Below, one piece after another: positions 1 through 7,937 of a DNA stretch of 8,024 bases (the first letter of the stretch is position 1; every line of letters starts with the position of its first letter). This DNA is from Actinomycetota bacterium. GTDB taxonomy: Bacteria; Actinomycetota; Acidimicrobiia; Acidimicrobiales; JAHWLA01. Under the pieces are notes generated by a model that saw only the letters and a program-made list of their open reading frames with translations, was not told the DNA's origin and ran no database searches. The position numbers were made by a program, and so were the translations under genes. The DNA lies in contig JAHWLA010000126.1 of assembly GCA_019347595.1 (NCBI GenBank), positions 1 through 8,024 of the forward strand. Reading direction: 5' to 3'.

Positions 1-615
1 GTCGACGGCGGCATCGCCGGAGGGAGGGACGGCGGGCAGGTCGTTGAGCGCCCGGCCCACGAGGTGCTTGGCGAGCACGGCGCCGACGGCGCCCAGCCGT
101 TCGTCGCCCACCTCGTCTTTCGTTTCGATCGACCGCTTCTCCACCACGCCGTTGGACAGGACGGCGACGAGCAGCGCCAGCCGGGAACCGAGCCCCACCA
201 GTTGCACCGAGCGCACCGCCGCCGCTTCGTGAGCGGGACCGACCACGACAGCGGCGTAGTCGGTCAGGCGCGAGAGCAGCCGGCTGGTGTCGTGGAGCAT
301 CTGCTCGAGCTCGCCGTGGGTCTTCCGGAAGAACTCCCGGACGAGCACCTGCTTGCCCGGATCGAGCGGGCCCGGGCCGGAGAGCTGGTCGACGAAGAAG
401 CGGTAGCCCTTGTCGGTAGGGATGCGCCCGGCGCTGGTGTACGGCTGGGCCAGGTACCCGTCGCGCTCGAGGACGGCCATCTCGTTGCGCACGGTCGCCG
501 ACGACACCGCCATGTCCGTCGAGCGGGCGACGTGCGCCGACCCGACGGGCTGGGCCGTCTCGATGTAGCCCTCCACGACGGCTCGGAGGATGGCGGCCTT
601 CCGTTCGTCCAACAT
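1..615 (-). CDS. hrcA: Heat-inducible transcription repressor HrcA (N-terminal 205 residues, runs off window)
   Basis: HrcA represses chaperone genes by binding CIRCE operators and is itself kept active by GroEL. The frame is open from the ATG at 615-613 to base 1, giving 205 codons of a protein usually near 340 residues, so the C-terminal part lies outside the window. The N-terminal winged helix-turn-helix is clear: the start reads MLDERKAAILRAVVEGYIE, followed by the family recognition-helix signature SSATVRNEMAVLERDGYL (about residues 38-55) and SAGRIPTDKGYRFFVD (about 61-76). A GAF-like middle domain begins after about residue 100. An in-frame stop at 649-651 and a CIRCE operator three bases upstream fix the start region. 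An in-frame GTG at 622-624 lies inside the operator and is less likely. No Shine-Dalgarno is visible ahead of the ATG because the operator occupies that place. dnaJ would be expected just downstream. Confidence 0.95.
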   Translation of the reverse strand, partial: MLDERKAAILRAVVEGYIETAQPVGSAHVARSTDMAVSSATVRNEMAVLERDGYLAQPYTSAGRIPTDKGYRFFVDQLSGPGPLDPGKQVLVREFFRKTHGELEQMLHDTSRLLSRLTDYAAVVVGPAHEAAAVRSVQLVGLGSRLALLVAVLSNGVVEKRSIETKDEVGDERLGAVGAVLAKHLVGRALNDLPAVPPSGDAAVD

Positions 616-617
616 GG

Positions 618-644
618 CTGGCACTCGATGATACCGAGTGCCAG
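618..644. promoter_or_regulatory. CIRCE operator (HrcA binding site), perfect inverted repeat
   Basis: The arms CTGGCACTC (618-626) and GAGTGCCAG (636-644) are exact reverse complements separated by nine bases. This is the layout of the CIRCE consensus TTAGCACTC-N9-GAGTGCTAA, with the outer AT pairs replaced by GC pairs. It lies three bases upstream of the hrcA ATG and five bases past the stop of the upstream gene, so it should mediate autoregulation of hrcA. Its position over the ribosome-binding region suggests that the hrcA message starts inside or very near it, or that initiation does not use a Shine-Dalgarno. Confidence 0.95.
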
Positions 645-648
645 GCGT

Positions 649-924
649 TCACGGCAGTTGGCCGCCGGTTCGCCCATGCCCTTCGCTGAGGGCGTCGAGC
701 TGGCGCAGCACGCCGACGGGCAGCCCCCGGGCCAGGTCGCCGAGCATCTCGCTGACGTACTGGGCCTGCTCGGCGATCATGCGCAGGAGCTGGTCGCGCC
801 GGTCGGGGGGCAGGTCGGCCCCCAGCTCGCGCAGCGTGTCGGCCGCCCCCGAGATGATCGCCATCGAATTGAGCAGTCCGTGCGCGATGACGGCTGCCGT
901 GGGGTCCGGGGCCCAATCCTGCAA
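649..924 (-). CDS. Stand-alone histidine-kinase dimerization/phosphoacceptor (DHp-like) protein
   Basis: This 91-residue protein looks like a single HisKA-type helical hairpin. The first helix carries an H-box-like stretch, VIAHGLLNSMAIISGAADTL (residues 12-31), with His15 as the candidate phosphoacceptor. The second helix is about residues 40-66 (RRDQLLRMIAEQAQYVSEML). No catalytic ATPase domain (N, G1, F, G2 boxes) follows: the protein ends 25 residues later at the stop at 649-651, which is not at a window edge. The only start in the frame is TTG at 924-922, with GGGAG eight to nine bases upstream and an in-frame stop just before that. It may act as a histidine phosphotransfer partner, or regulate a kinase, for the receiver-only protein encoded 440 bp upstream; that pairing is inference. 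It could also be a decayed kinase remnant, though codon use and the ribosome-binding site look intact. Confidence 0.75.
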   Translation of the reverse strand: MQDWAPDPTAAVIAHGLLNSMAIISGAADTLRELGADLPPDRRDQLLRMIAEQAQYVSEMLGDLARGLPVGVLRQLDALSEGHGRTGGQLP

Positions 925-992
925 ACGCGTCGTCTCCCGTCAGAGGGCGCGCGCAGAATAGCGGTCCGGCGCCGCACGGCCGCGGCTCGCCG

Positions 993-1304
993 TCAGTCCG
1001 CGGCTTTCTTGGCGGGCGCCTTCTTGGCGGACGCCGCCTTCTTGGCGGTGGCCTTCTTCACCGGGGTGGCGTGGTCGTGGTCGTGCGCCTCGCCCTGGTG
1101 CTCGTGGTCGAAGTTCTCGTGCGGGTAGTGGTTGTGGGTCACCGCCGCGTGGTCGTGCTCGTGCTCGTGCTCGGAGCTGAGGTGGTCGAACCCGCCTGCC
1201 ATGCGGTTGTGGTTGTGGGTCACGTGGTAGTGACGATGGGAGTGGACGAGCGCCTCGTGGGTGTGCTCTTCCCACTCGCTCTGCTGCTCGTGGCCCTCGG
1301 CCAT
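993..1304 (-). CDS. Histidine-rich protein with Lys/Ala repeat tail
   Basis: The product has 103 residues, 22 of them histidine, mostly alternating with acidic or small residues (VHSHRHYHVTHNHN at about 20-33, EHEHEHDH at about 45-52, HDHDH near 74-78). Such spacing is typical of zinc, nickel or copper chelation or storage. The last 24 residues change character completely: four KKA blocks separated by A/S/P/T, like the basic tails of actinobacterial nucleoid proteins and eukaryotic H1. No signal peptide or membrane segment is visible, so it should be cytoplasmic. The start at 1304-1302 has a strong Shine-Dalgarno (GGGGAAGGAG, five bases before ATG). It lies between the receiver gene and the DHp-like gene on the same strand. 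I recognise it only as a His-rich actinobacterial type of hypothetical protein; metal and nucleic-acid binding are inferred from composition. Confidence 0.85.
   Translation of the reverse strand: MAEGHEQQSEWEEHTHEALVHSHRHYHVTHNHNRMAGGFDHLSSEHEHEHDHAAVTHNHYPHENFDHEHQGEAHDHDHATPVKKATAKKAASAKKAPAKKAAD
1003..1059. repeat. Short imperfect tandem repeat encoding the KKA tail
   Basis: The unit GCCTTCTTGGCGG and close variants recur about four times at 15-18-base spacing inside the 3' end of the His-rich gene. Each copy encodes one KKA block on the minus strand. It is a coding repeat, likely variable in copy number between strains, not a separate element. Confidence 0.7.
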
Positions 1305-1364
1305 ACGTGCTCCTTCCCCAGGACTACGACGTTCCCTGTCGGTCCTGCCCCGTCGGAGCGGTCG

Positions 1365-1790
1365 TCAACCCACCGGGTCGCCGTGCACCAGGGAGACGAT
1401 CGTGGGGATCAGCGCCCCGACGATGTCGCCCTTGTCGAGGTAGGCGTCGGCCCCCTGGGCGTCGGCCGCTTCGATCAACGCCGGGTCGAGCAGGCTGGTG
1501 AACAGCACGATCCGGGTGTCCGGCAGTTCCCGGCGCACCTGTGTGACGACCTCCAGCCCCGTCATGCGCGGCATGCCGACGTCGAGGACCACGGCATCGG
1601 GTCGACGGGCGCGGAGAACCTCCACCGCCTGCACACCGTCGGCCGCCTCACCGACGACGACGAATCGCCCGTCGAGGTCGAGCCGAAGGCGAAGCAGGTC
1701 ACGGAGGTGGCTGTCGTCGTCGGCGATGACGACGGTGATCGGTCGACTGAGCGGCACCTCACCATCATCGGTGATCACGGCGCGGCTCAA
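1365..1790 (-). CDS. Receiver-only response regulator (CheY/Spo0F-like)
   Basis: The 141-residue product is a complete receiver (REC) domain with no output domain. After a short N-terminal extension it shows TVVIADDD with the acidic cluster Asp24-26, the phosphoacceptor Asp70 in VVLDVGMPRMTG, Thr98 in VLFTS, and the conserved Lys120 in AYLDKGD. The protein stops about 20 residues after that lysine, at the end of helix 5. It therefore probably signals by protein contact or phosphotransfer, as Spo0F and CheY do. The TTG start at 1790-1788 overlaps the upstream stop as TTGA, so translation is probably coupled. GTG codons at 1778 and 1757 are alternative starts closer to the domain. A DHp-only protein is encoded two genes downstream and is a candidate partner, by proximity only. 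Confidence 0.9.
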   Translation of the reverse strand: MSRAVITDDGEVPLSRPITVVIADDDSHLRDLLRLRLDLDGRFVVVGEAADGVQAVEVLRARRPDAVVLDVGMPRMTGLEVVTQVRRELPDTRIVLFTSLLDPALIEAADAQGADAYLDKGDIVGALIPTIVSLVHGDPVG

Positions 1791-2005
1791 CGCTCGGCCG
1801 CGGCGACGCGCGTCATGCTGCGCCAGGCTTCCGCCGTCGACAGGAGCCGTAGAGCCGTCTCGGCATCGGCCCGGGACAGCGCCGCCTCCACCAGCTCGGC
1901 AGCGATGCGGGCGGCGACGTCCACTTCAGGGCATCGCGGGCACGTCGTGTAGCGGCCCGGGTTCATCGGAAGTTCGAGCCCGCACGCACTGCATCGCACC
2001 GCCAT
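1787..2005 (-). CDS. Small zinc-ribbon protein
   Basis: The product has 72 residues. The N-terminal 25 form a four-cysteine zinc knuckle pair: CSAC (Cys5, Cys8) and CPRC (Cys22, Cys25). The remainder is an alanine-rich helix (about residues 28-70) with regular Leu/Ala spacing, perhaps a dimer or partner-binding helix. Shine-Dalgarno GAAGGGAG lies seven bases before the ATG. The stop overlaps the TTG start of the receiver gene by three bases, so the two are very likely co-translated in roughly fixed ratio. I do not recognise a named family. It could be a zinc or redox sensor or an adaptor for the receiver, but only the cysteines and the coupling are seen. Confidence 0.75.
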   Translation of the reverse strand: MAVRCSACGLELPMNPGRYTTCPRCPEVDVAARIAAELVEAALSRADAETALRLLSTAEAWRSMTRVAAAER

Positions 2006-2052
2006 CCCGCGACTCCCTTCACCGTCCCCCGACGAGCGAAGGATACGGGCAA

Positions 2053-2086
2053 ACCGGCCGGACCGCGCGGTATGGGTCCGGCCGGT
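2053..2086 (-). terminator. GC-rich hairpin downstream of the lipase gene
   Basis: A 12-bp perfect inverted repeat (ACCGGCCGGACC at 2053-2064, GGTCCGGCCGGT at 2075-2086) with a 10-base loop starts 27 bases past the lipase stop. On the minus strand it is followed by TTTGCCC, a very weak U-tract, which is common for GC-rich actinobacterial terminators. It probably separates the lipase transcript from the zinc-ribbon gene. Confidence 0.65.
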
Positions 2087-2113
2087 CGTTTCGCCCGCTT
2101 GTCGGTGAAGGGG

Positions 2114-2779
2114 CTACGCCACGAAGTCGCGCACCTGCCCGTACACGGTGGCGTCCTCATGCAGGTCGCCGTGCGAGATGCACGCCGTCTGGGTGTTGAC
2201 CGCCCCTGTCAGCGACACGCTGGAGTCGGGGTTGATGATCGTGTCGCACGGCGACCACCACGTGCGGTAGTTCGGCGTCCCCGGGGTCTCGTCTGTGGCG
2301 TTGAGGTTGGTGAGGAACGTCGAGCCGATGCGCATCTCCTTGCACGACGTGTCGAAGCAGAAGTTGGCCGTGTCCGTGCCGTGGTTGGGGCCACCCAGGG
2401 AGACCCACTCGTCGATCTTCGCCGAGCCGCCGAGGTTCTTGGAGTAGTAGCGCGACGACAGGCCGCCCATGGAGTGGGTGACGATGTCGACCTTGGTGGC
2501 ACCGGTCGCCGCCAGGATCTCGTCGACTTTGGTGGCGATCTCCGCCGCCGTGGTGGCGTTGGACTGCTTGTAGTTGTACTGCCAGTTGTAGAGCTCGTTC
2601 GAGGCCCAGCCGTCGGCCTGGAAGCGGCCGATCATCGTGGTCCACGTGGTGGAGTTCGAGTTCCAGCCGTGGACGAAGAGGATCGGGTCGTGGACAAGGG
2701 CTCCGGCGGCCGGCGGCGGCATCGTCGACGGCAGCACGAGCAGGGACAGCAGGGCCAAGAGGCCCGTCACCTTTTTCAT
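2114..2779 (-). CDS. Secreted triacylglycerol lipase/esterase (alpha/beta hydrolase, lipase class 2 type)
   Basis: The 221-residue protein hydrolyses ester lipids outside the cell. A Sec signal peptide is clear: MKK, a leucine-rich core (residues 5-17), and a PPPAAGA region where cleavage would fall near residue 26. The mature protein begins with the oxyanion-hole strand ILFVHGWNSNSTTW (33-46). The nucleophile is Ser103 in VTHSMGG (Thr in place of the more usual first Gly). The signature SLGGPNHGT (127-135) is typical of small bacterial lipases of the Bacillus LipA / Streptomyces EstA kind. Candidate catalytic Asp179 (SPCDT) and His207 (HGDLHED, aligning with HGVGHIG in LipA) complete the triad. 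Cysteines 141, 146, 178 and 200 could form disulfides. The ATG at 2779-2777 has a GGGGGGA ribosome-binding site; an ORF 49 codons longer is open upstream but would bury the signal peptide. Confidence 0.92.
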   Translation of the reverse strand: MKKVTGLLALLSLLVLPSTMPPPAAGALVHDPILFVHGWNSNSTTWTTMIGRFQADGWASNELYNWQYNYKQSNATTAAEIATKVDEILAATGATKVDIVTHSMGGLSSRYYSKNLGGSAKIDEWVSLGGPNHGTDTANFCFDTSCKEMRIGSTFLTNLNATDETPGTPNYRTWWSPCDTIINPDSSVSLTGAVNTQTACISHGDLHEDATVYGQVRDFVA

Positions 2780-2842
2780 GGTTTCCCCCCATTTGGTCAG
2801 GTGTGGGCGGCGACTATAGCGACACCGCCATAGGCTCGGGTC
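2780..2842. promoter_or_regulatory. Divergent promoter region between the lipase and SCO6745-family genes
   Basis: Only 63 bases separate the two divergent starts, so both promoters must lie here or within the neighbouring genes. The AT-containing core CTATAG (2814-2819) can serve both ways: TATAGT on the minus strand (2818-2813) and TATAGC on the plus strand (2815-2820), the latter with a poor -35 TTGGTC at 2793-2798, 16 bases away. Neither has a convincing -35, so this is tentative. Confidence 0.4.
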
Positions 2843-3504
2843 ATGGAGCCTGTCGTCGCCCGCAAGATGTGGCGGACCCTGGAGCCGTACCACTCGTTCG
2901 TCTACTTCGCGCCCCAGGTCGCACACCTGGATTACTTCGCGGCGCGGGCGGCGCCCATGGGCCCCGTGCCCGCCGAAGTGGTGGTGGCCACGTTCTTCAA
3001 TTTCTCCCCCGCCCTGGTGGCTGCCTCACTGCCCGCGGCGTGGGAGCGCATGTCGCCCGCGGCGTGGATCGAGGCCCGCATGGAGGCGGTCGACAAGGTG
3101 CTGCACGAGTTGCTCGACGACGTGACGGTCACCCGCGAGGCGGCCGCGCTGGCCCGGCGGGCGGCTGAGGCGTGCGACCCCGCGGGGCGGGCGCTGTTCG
3201 GCGGGTACGCCTCGTTGGCGTGGCCCGACGACGACGAGCCGCATCTGGTGCTGTGGCACGCCATCTCACTGCTGCGCGAGTTCCGCGGCGACGGGCACGT
3301 GGCGGCGTTGGTCGGCGAGGGCCTCAACGGATGCCAGGCCCTCGTCATGCACGCAGCCGACGGCGAGGTGCCCCGGTCGTTCCTCCAGGGGTCGCGGGGA
3401 TGGTCCGACCTGGACTGGGAGGCGGCCGAGGCGTGGCTGCGCGAACGAGGCTGGGTGGACCCGGACGGCGCGCTGACCGAGGCGGGACGCGCCACCCGCG
3501 AGCG

Positions 3505-5592
<2,088 letters not shown>

Positions 5593-5627
5593 AGCGCGCG
5601 ATTCGGGGACCAGAACGAGCAGGCGGG

Positions 5628-7652
5628 TCAGGCGGGGTGGGCGGCTTCGACGGCGGGGAGTTGCGCCCGCATCCAGGCGGTGAGCTCGGCGGGCGGTATG
5701 GGCTTACTCAGGTAGTAGCCCTGGGCGACGTCGCAGCCGAGGCGGGCCAGCCGGAACCACGTCTCCTCGTCCTCCACACCCTCGGCCACGGTACGCAGGC
5801 GGAGGTTGCGGGCGAGATCGATGGTCGACTGGACGATGACGGCGTCGGACTCGTCGCGAGTCATGTTCATGACGAACGACTTGTCGATTTTCAGCTCCCG
5901 CACGGGCAGGCGCTTGAGGTGGGCCAGCGACGAGTAACCGGTGCCGAAGTCGTCGAGGGCGAGGTCGATCCCCATGTCGCCCAACGCCTTCAGCACCCCG
6001 AGCACGCGCACGGGGTCGGCCATCACGATCGACTCGGTGATCTCCAGTTGAAGCCACTGCGCCGACACGTCGTTGGCCTGGAGAAGACGGGCGACGTCCA
6101 GGGGGAACGTCGGGTCGTGGAGGTTGCGCAACGTCAGGTTGACGGCGACGCCTATCTCGAATCCCTCGTCGTGCCATGTGCGGACCTGGGCCAGCGCGTG
6201 GTCGAGCACGTACAGCGTGAGGGGCCGCGACAGTCCGCTCCGCTCGGCGATCGGGATGAACAGGTCGGGCGGGAGGAGCCCGTGCTCGGGGTGCTCCCAG
6301 CGGATGAGCGCCTCGACGCCGATCGGCCGGCCCGACGCCAGGCTCGACTTCGGCTGGTAGTGGATGACGAACTGGCCGCTCTCCATGGCGCTGCGCAACT
6401 CGTGCAGCAGGGTGAGCCGCTTGGGGCTGTAGGGGTCGCGTTCGGGGCTGTAGACCTGGTAGCCGCTGCGCGTCTCCTTGGCCAGGTACATGGCGACATC
6501 CGCCCGCTGCAGCAGCGTGTCGATGTCGTCGCCGTGCTCGGGGTGGAGGGCGATCCCGATGGAGGCGTCGATGTCGAGGATGACGTCGGTGAGCGTGAAC
6601 GGCTGCTCGAGCGCCTCCAGCATCCGGTCGGCCACGTCCATGGCCGAGGCCTGGTCGGCCACGTCGTGGAGGAGGACGGCGAACTCGTCGCCGCCCAGGC
6701 GGGCGATGGTGTCCTCCCGGCGCAGCACCGCTTCGAGGCGCGGGCCGATCTGCTGGAGGAGGATGTCGCCGATGTGGTGGCCGAGGGTGTCGTTGATCTC
6801 CTTGAAGCGGTCGAGGTCGATGAGCATGACGGCCACATCGGTGCCCGCCGCCTTGGCGTCCTCGACCGCCTCCACCGCCCGCTCACGGTAGAGCGTGCGG
6901 TTGGGCAGCCCGGTCAACGGGTCGTGGGCTGCCTGGTGCTCCTTGGCCAGCAGGATCGACGCGCACTTGTGCACGGCGGCGATCGGCATGAGGAGCAGCG
7001 GGATGAGGAACAGGGTGTTGTCCGACGCTGCCACCACGATTGGCGCCAGGCTCAGCAGCACGCCGGTCGTCCCCGCTTGGAAGAGGAAGTCGCGGCCGAG
7101 GAACTTGCGGACGGGCAGGTTCTCGGCCAGCGCCATGGCCGTGCCCATCACCGTGTTGTTGACGAGGAAGAAGACCACGGACGCCAGGATCAGCACGGGG
7201 AGGTCGGCGCCTGTGATGTTGGCGCGCGGCAGCGCGGCGACACCGAGCGCATGCATCACGCCGGCGGCGGCGCCGATCGAGAGTGAGAACTGGGCGGCGT
7301 TGAACGCCACCTTCCAGTACGGCTTGCGCCGGATGGTGTCGGCGAGCAGCGACGCCGCCGTCAACGACAGCAGCGCAGCAGCCGCCCCCGACGTGAGCAG
7401 CAGGGCGAAGGCGAAGGTCGTCGAGACGGTGATCTCCTCCTCGCCGTCGCGCCGCATGACGCGGATGGGGAGGAGTTCGCCGAGCACGATCAGCGGGCCG
7501 AAGAAGACGACGAACCCGGGGGCGGCCTCGACGAGCTCGTGGAACGTCGTGCCGACAACGACAGCCAGGACAGGCAGACCGAGCGCACAGACGACCGCTA
7601 CATAGCGGTGCACCGGCTGCCACCGGCCGAGGCGCGTGCGGATGTGATCCAA
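5628..7652 (-). CDS. Membrane-bound GGDEF-EAL protein (cyclic-di-GMP synthase/phosphodiesterase)
   Basis: The 674-residue product has about seven hydrophobic segments in residues 15-232 (a MASE-like sensor region I cannot name). A GGDEF domain begins at HDPLTGLPNR (243-252), with intact GGDEF at 320-324 and an inhibitory RxxD site (R311-D314) five residues before it. The EAL domain has E447-A448-L449, N505, E540 in ITES, DDFGTG (567-572), KIDK (588-591), AEGVE (623-627) and Q644, the usual metal-binding and catalytic set. Both domains therefore look active, so it may synthesise and degrade c-di-GMP, with the membrane region deciding the balance. No PAS domain separates sensor and GGDEF. The start is TTG at 7652-7650 with GAAGG seven bases upstream; an in-frame stop at 7716-7718 leaves no better upstream start. 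A 28-residue peptide gene lies 101 bases upstream on the same strand. Confidence 0.93.
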   Translation of the reverse strand: MDHIRTRLGRWQPVHRYVAVVCALGLPVLAVVVGTTFHELVEAAPGFVVFFGPLIVLGELLPIRVMRRDGEEEITVSTTFAFALLLTSGAAAALLSLTAASLLADTIRRKPYWKVAFNAAQFSLSIGAAAGVMHALGVAALPRANITGADLPVLILASVVFFLVNNTVMGTAMALAENLPVRKFLGRDFLFQAGTTGVLLSLAPIVVAASDNTLFLIPLLLMPIAAVHKCASILLAKEHQAAHDPLTGLPNRTLYRERAVEAVEDAKAAGTDVAVMLIDLDRFKEINDTLGHHIGDILLQQIGPRLEAVLRREDTIARLGGDEFAVLLHDVADQASAMDVADRMLEALEQPFTLTDVILDIDASIGIALHPEHGDDIDTLLQRADVAMYLAKETRSGYQVYSPERDPYSPKRLTLLHELRSAMESGQFVIHYQPKSSLASGRPIGVEALIRWEHPEHGLLPPDLFIPIAERSGLSRPLTLYVLDHALAQVRTWHDEGFEIGVAVNLTLRNLHDPTFPLDVARLLQANDVSAQWLQLEITESIVMADPVRVLGVLKALGDMGIDLALDDFGTGYSSLAHLKRLPVRELKIDKSFVMNMTRDESDAVIVQSTIDLARNLRLRTVAEGVEDEETWFRLARLGCDVAQGYYLSKPIPPAELTAWMRAQLPAVEAAHPA

Positions 7653-7702
7653 GGTCTGGCCTTCGCTGCTGTCGGTCGTCGCGGCGGGGAAAATGGGCGG
7701 TC

Positions 7703-7723
7703 CCGGGTGCCAGCATCACCCGG
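7703..7723 (-). other. Short hairpin between the micro-ORF and the GGDEF-EAL gene
   Basis: A 7-bp perfect stem (7703-7709 with 7717-7723) with a seven-base loop lies in the 101-base gap. On the minus strand a TTTT follows ten bases later. It overlaps a second possible stem (CGGTG/CACCG at about 7721-7733). It may be a weak attenuator or only a GC-rich coincidence. Confidence 0.3.
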
Positions 7724-7753
7724 TGCCGCACCGTTACGGGCGGGCTTGCGCCC

Positions 7754-7840
7754 CTACCACTTCCGGGGTGCGCCGAGGAGCGCAACGGTCGCGGCAAGGC
7801 CGGCAAAGCCCGTGGCAAGCCTGTACAGGCGAGCCTTCAT
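7754..7840 (-). CDS. 28-residue hydrophobic micro-protein
   Basis: An ATG at 7840-7838 is preceded five bases upstream by AGGAGGT within GGGAGGAGGT, the best ribosome-binding site in the window. The frame codes 28 residues: a basic start (MKARLYR), a hydrophobic Ala/Leu/Gly/Thr helix (LATGFAGLAATVALLGA) and a polar end PRKW, then TAG at 7756-7754. It looks like a single-pass membrane peptide or a signal-peptide-like leader. There is no cysteine, so an AgrD-type thiolactone precursor is unlikely. It precedes the GGDEF-EAL gene on the same strand and follows a structured leader. Function is unknown; candidates are a regulatory leader peptide or a small membrane partner. The strong ribosome-binding site is the main reason to believe it. 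Confidence 0.65.
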   Translation of the reverse strand: MKARLYRLATGFAGLAATVALLGAPRKW

Positions 7841-7937
7841 GGGGTACCTCCTCCCGAACAGCGTCACCCCCGCTGGGTGGCGCTCCTCATCCTTCGGTAG
7901 CCGGTGGAGGGTTCTTTAGCGCCGAGCCCCGATGTGA
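7841..7937 (-). promoter_or_regulatory. Structured 5' leader upstream of the micro-ORF
   Basis: On the minus strand GGCGCT (7923-7918) pairs with AGCGCC (7884-7879), enclosing a smaller CCTC/GAGG stem. The AGCGCCACCC stretch can instead pair downstream as GCGCCACCC (7883-7875) with GGGTGACGC (7869-7861, one mismatch). The two stems share bases and so exclude each other, and the second ends 12 bases before the GGAGGAGGT ribosome-binding site. That is the layout of a riboswitch or attenuator platform. I cannot match it to a known riboswitch class, and no clear promoter hexamers are seen. Confidence 0.35.

Noticed and set aside
64..1952. Plus-strand open frames over hrcA, the DHp, His-rich and receiver genes
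   Set aside because: All are antisense to better-supported minus-strand genes; the Val-rich stretch near 1071 is just the complement of the His codons.
2780..2926. 49-codon N-terminal extension of the lipase
   Set aside because: It would run through the divergent promoter and into the SCO6745-family gene, burying a good signal peptide that has its own ribosome-binding site.
5637..7286. Plus-strand open frame of 549 codons across the GGDEF-EAL gene
   Set aside because: It mirrors the intact GGDEF and EAL motifs on the other strand, and its composition is the usual antisense His/Asp/Val/Arg bias.
7861..7923. Partial resemblance to the SAM-IV riboswitch (AACCCTCC and a GGGTGAcg segment)
   Set aside because: The match is two short strings; the P1/P2 and pseudoknot partners of SAM-IV cannot be found around them, and no methionine-pathway gene follows. 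Kept only as an unclassified leader.
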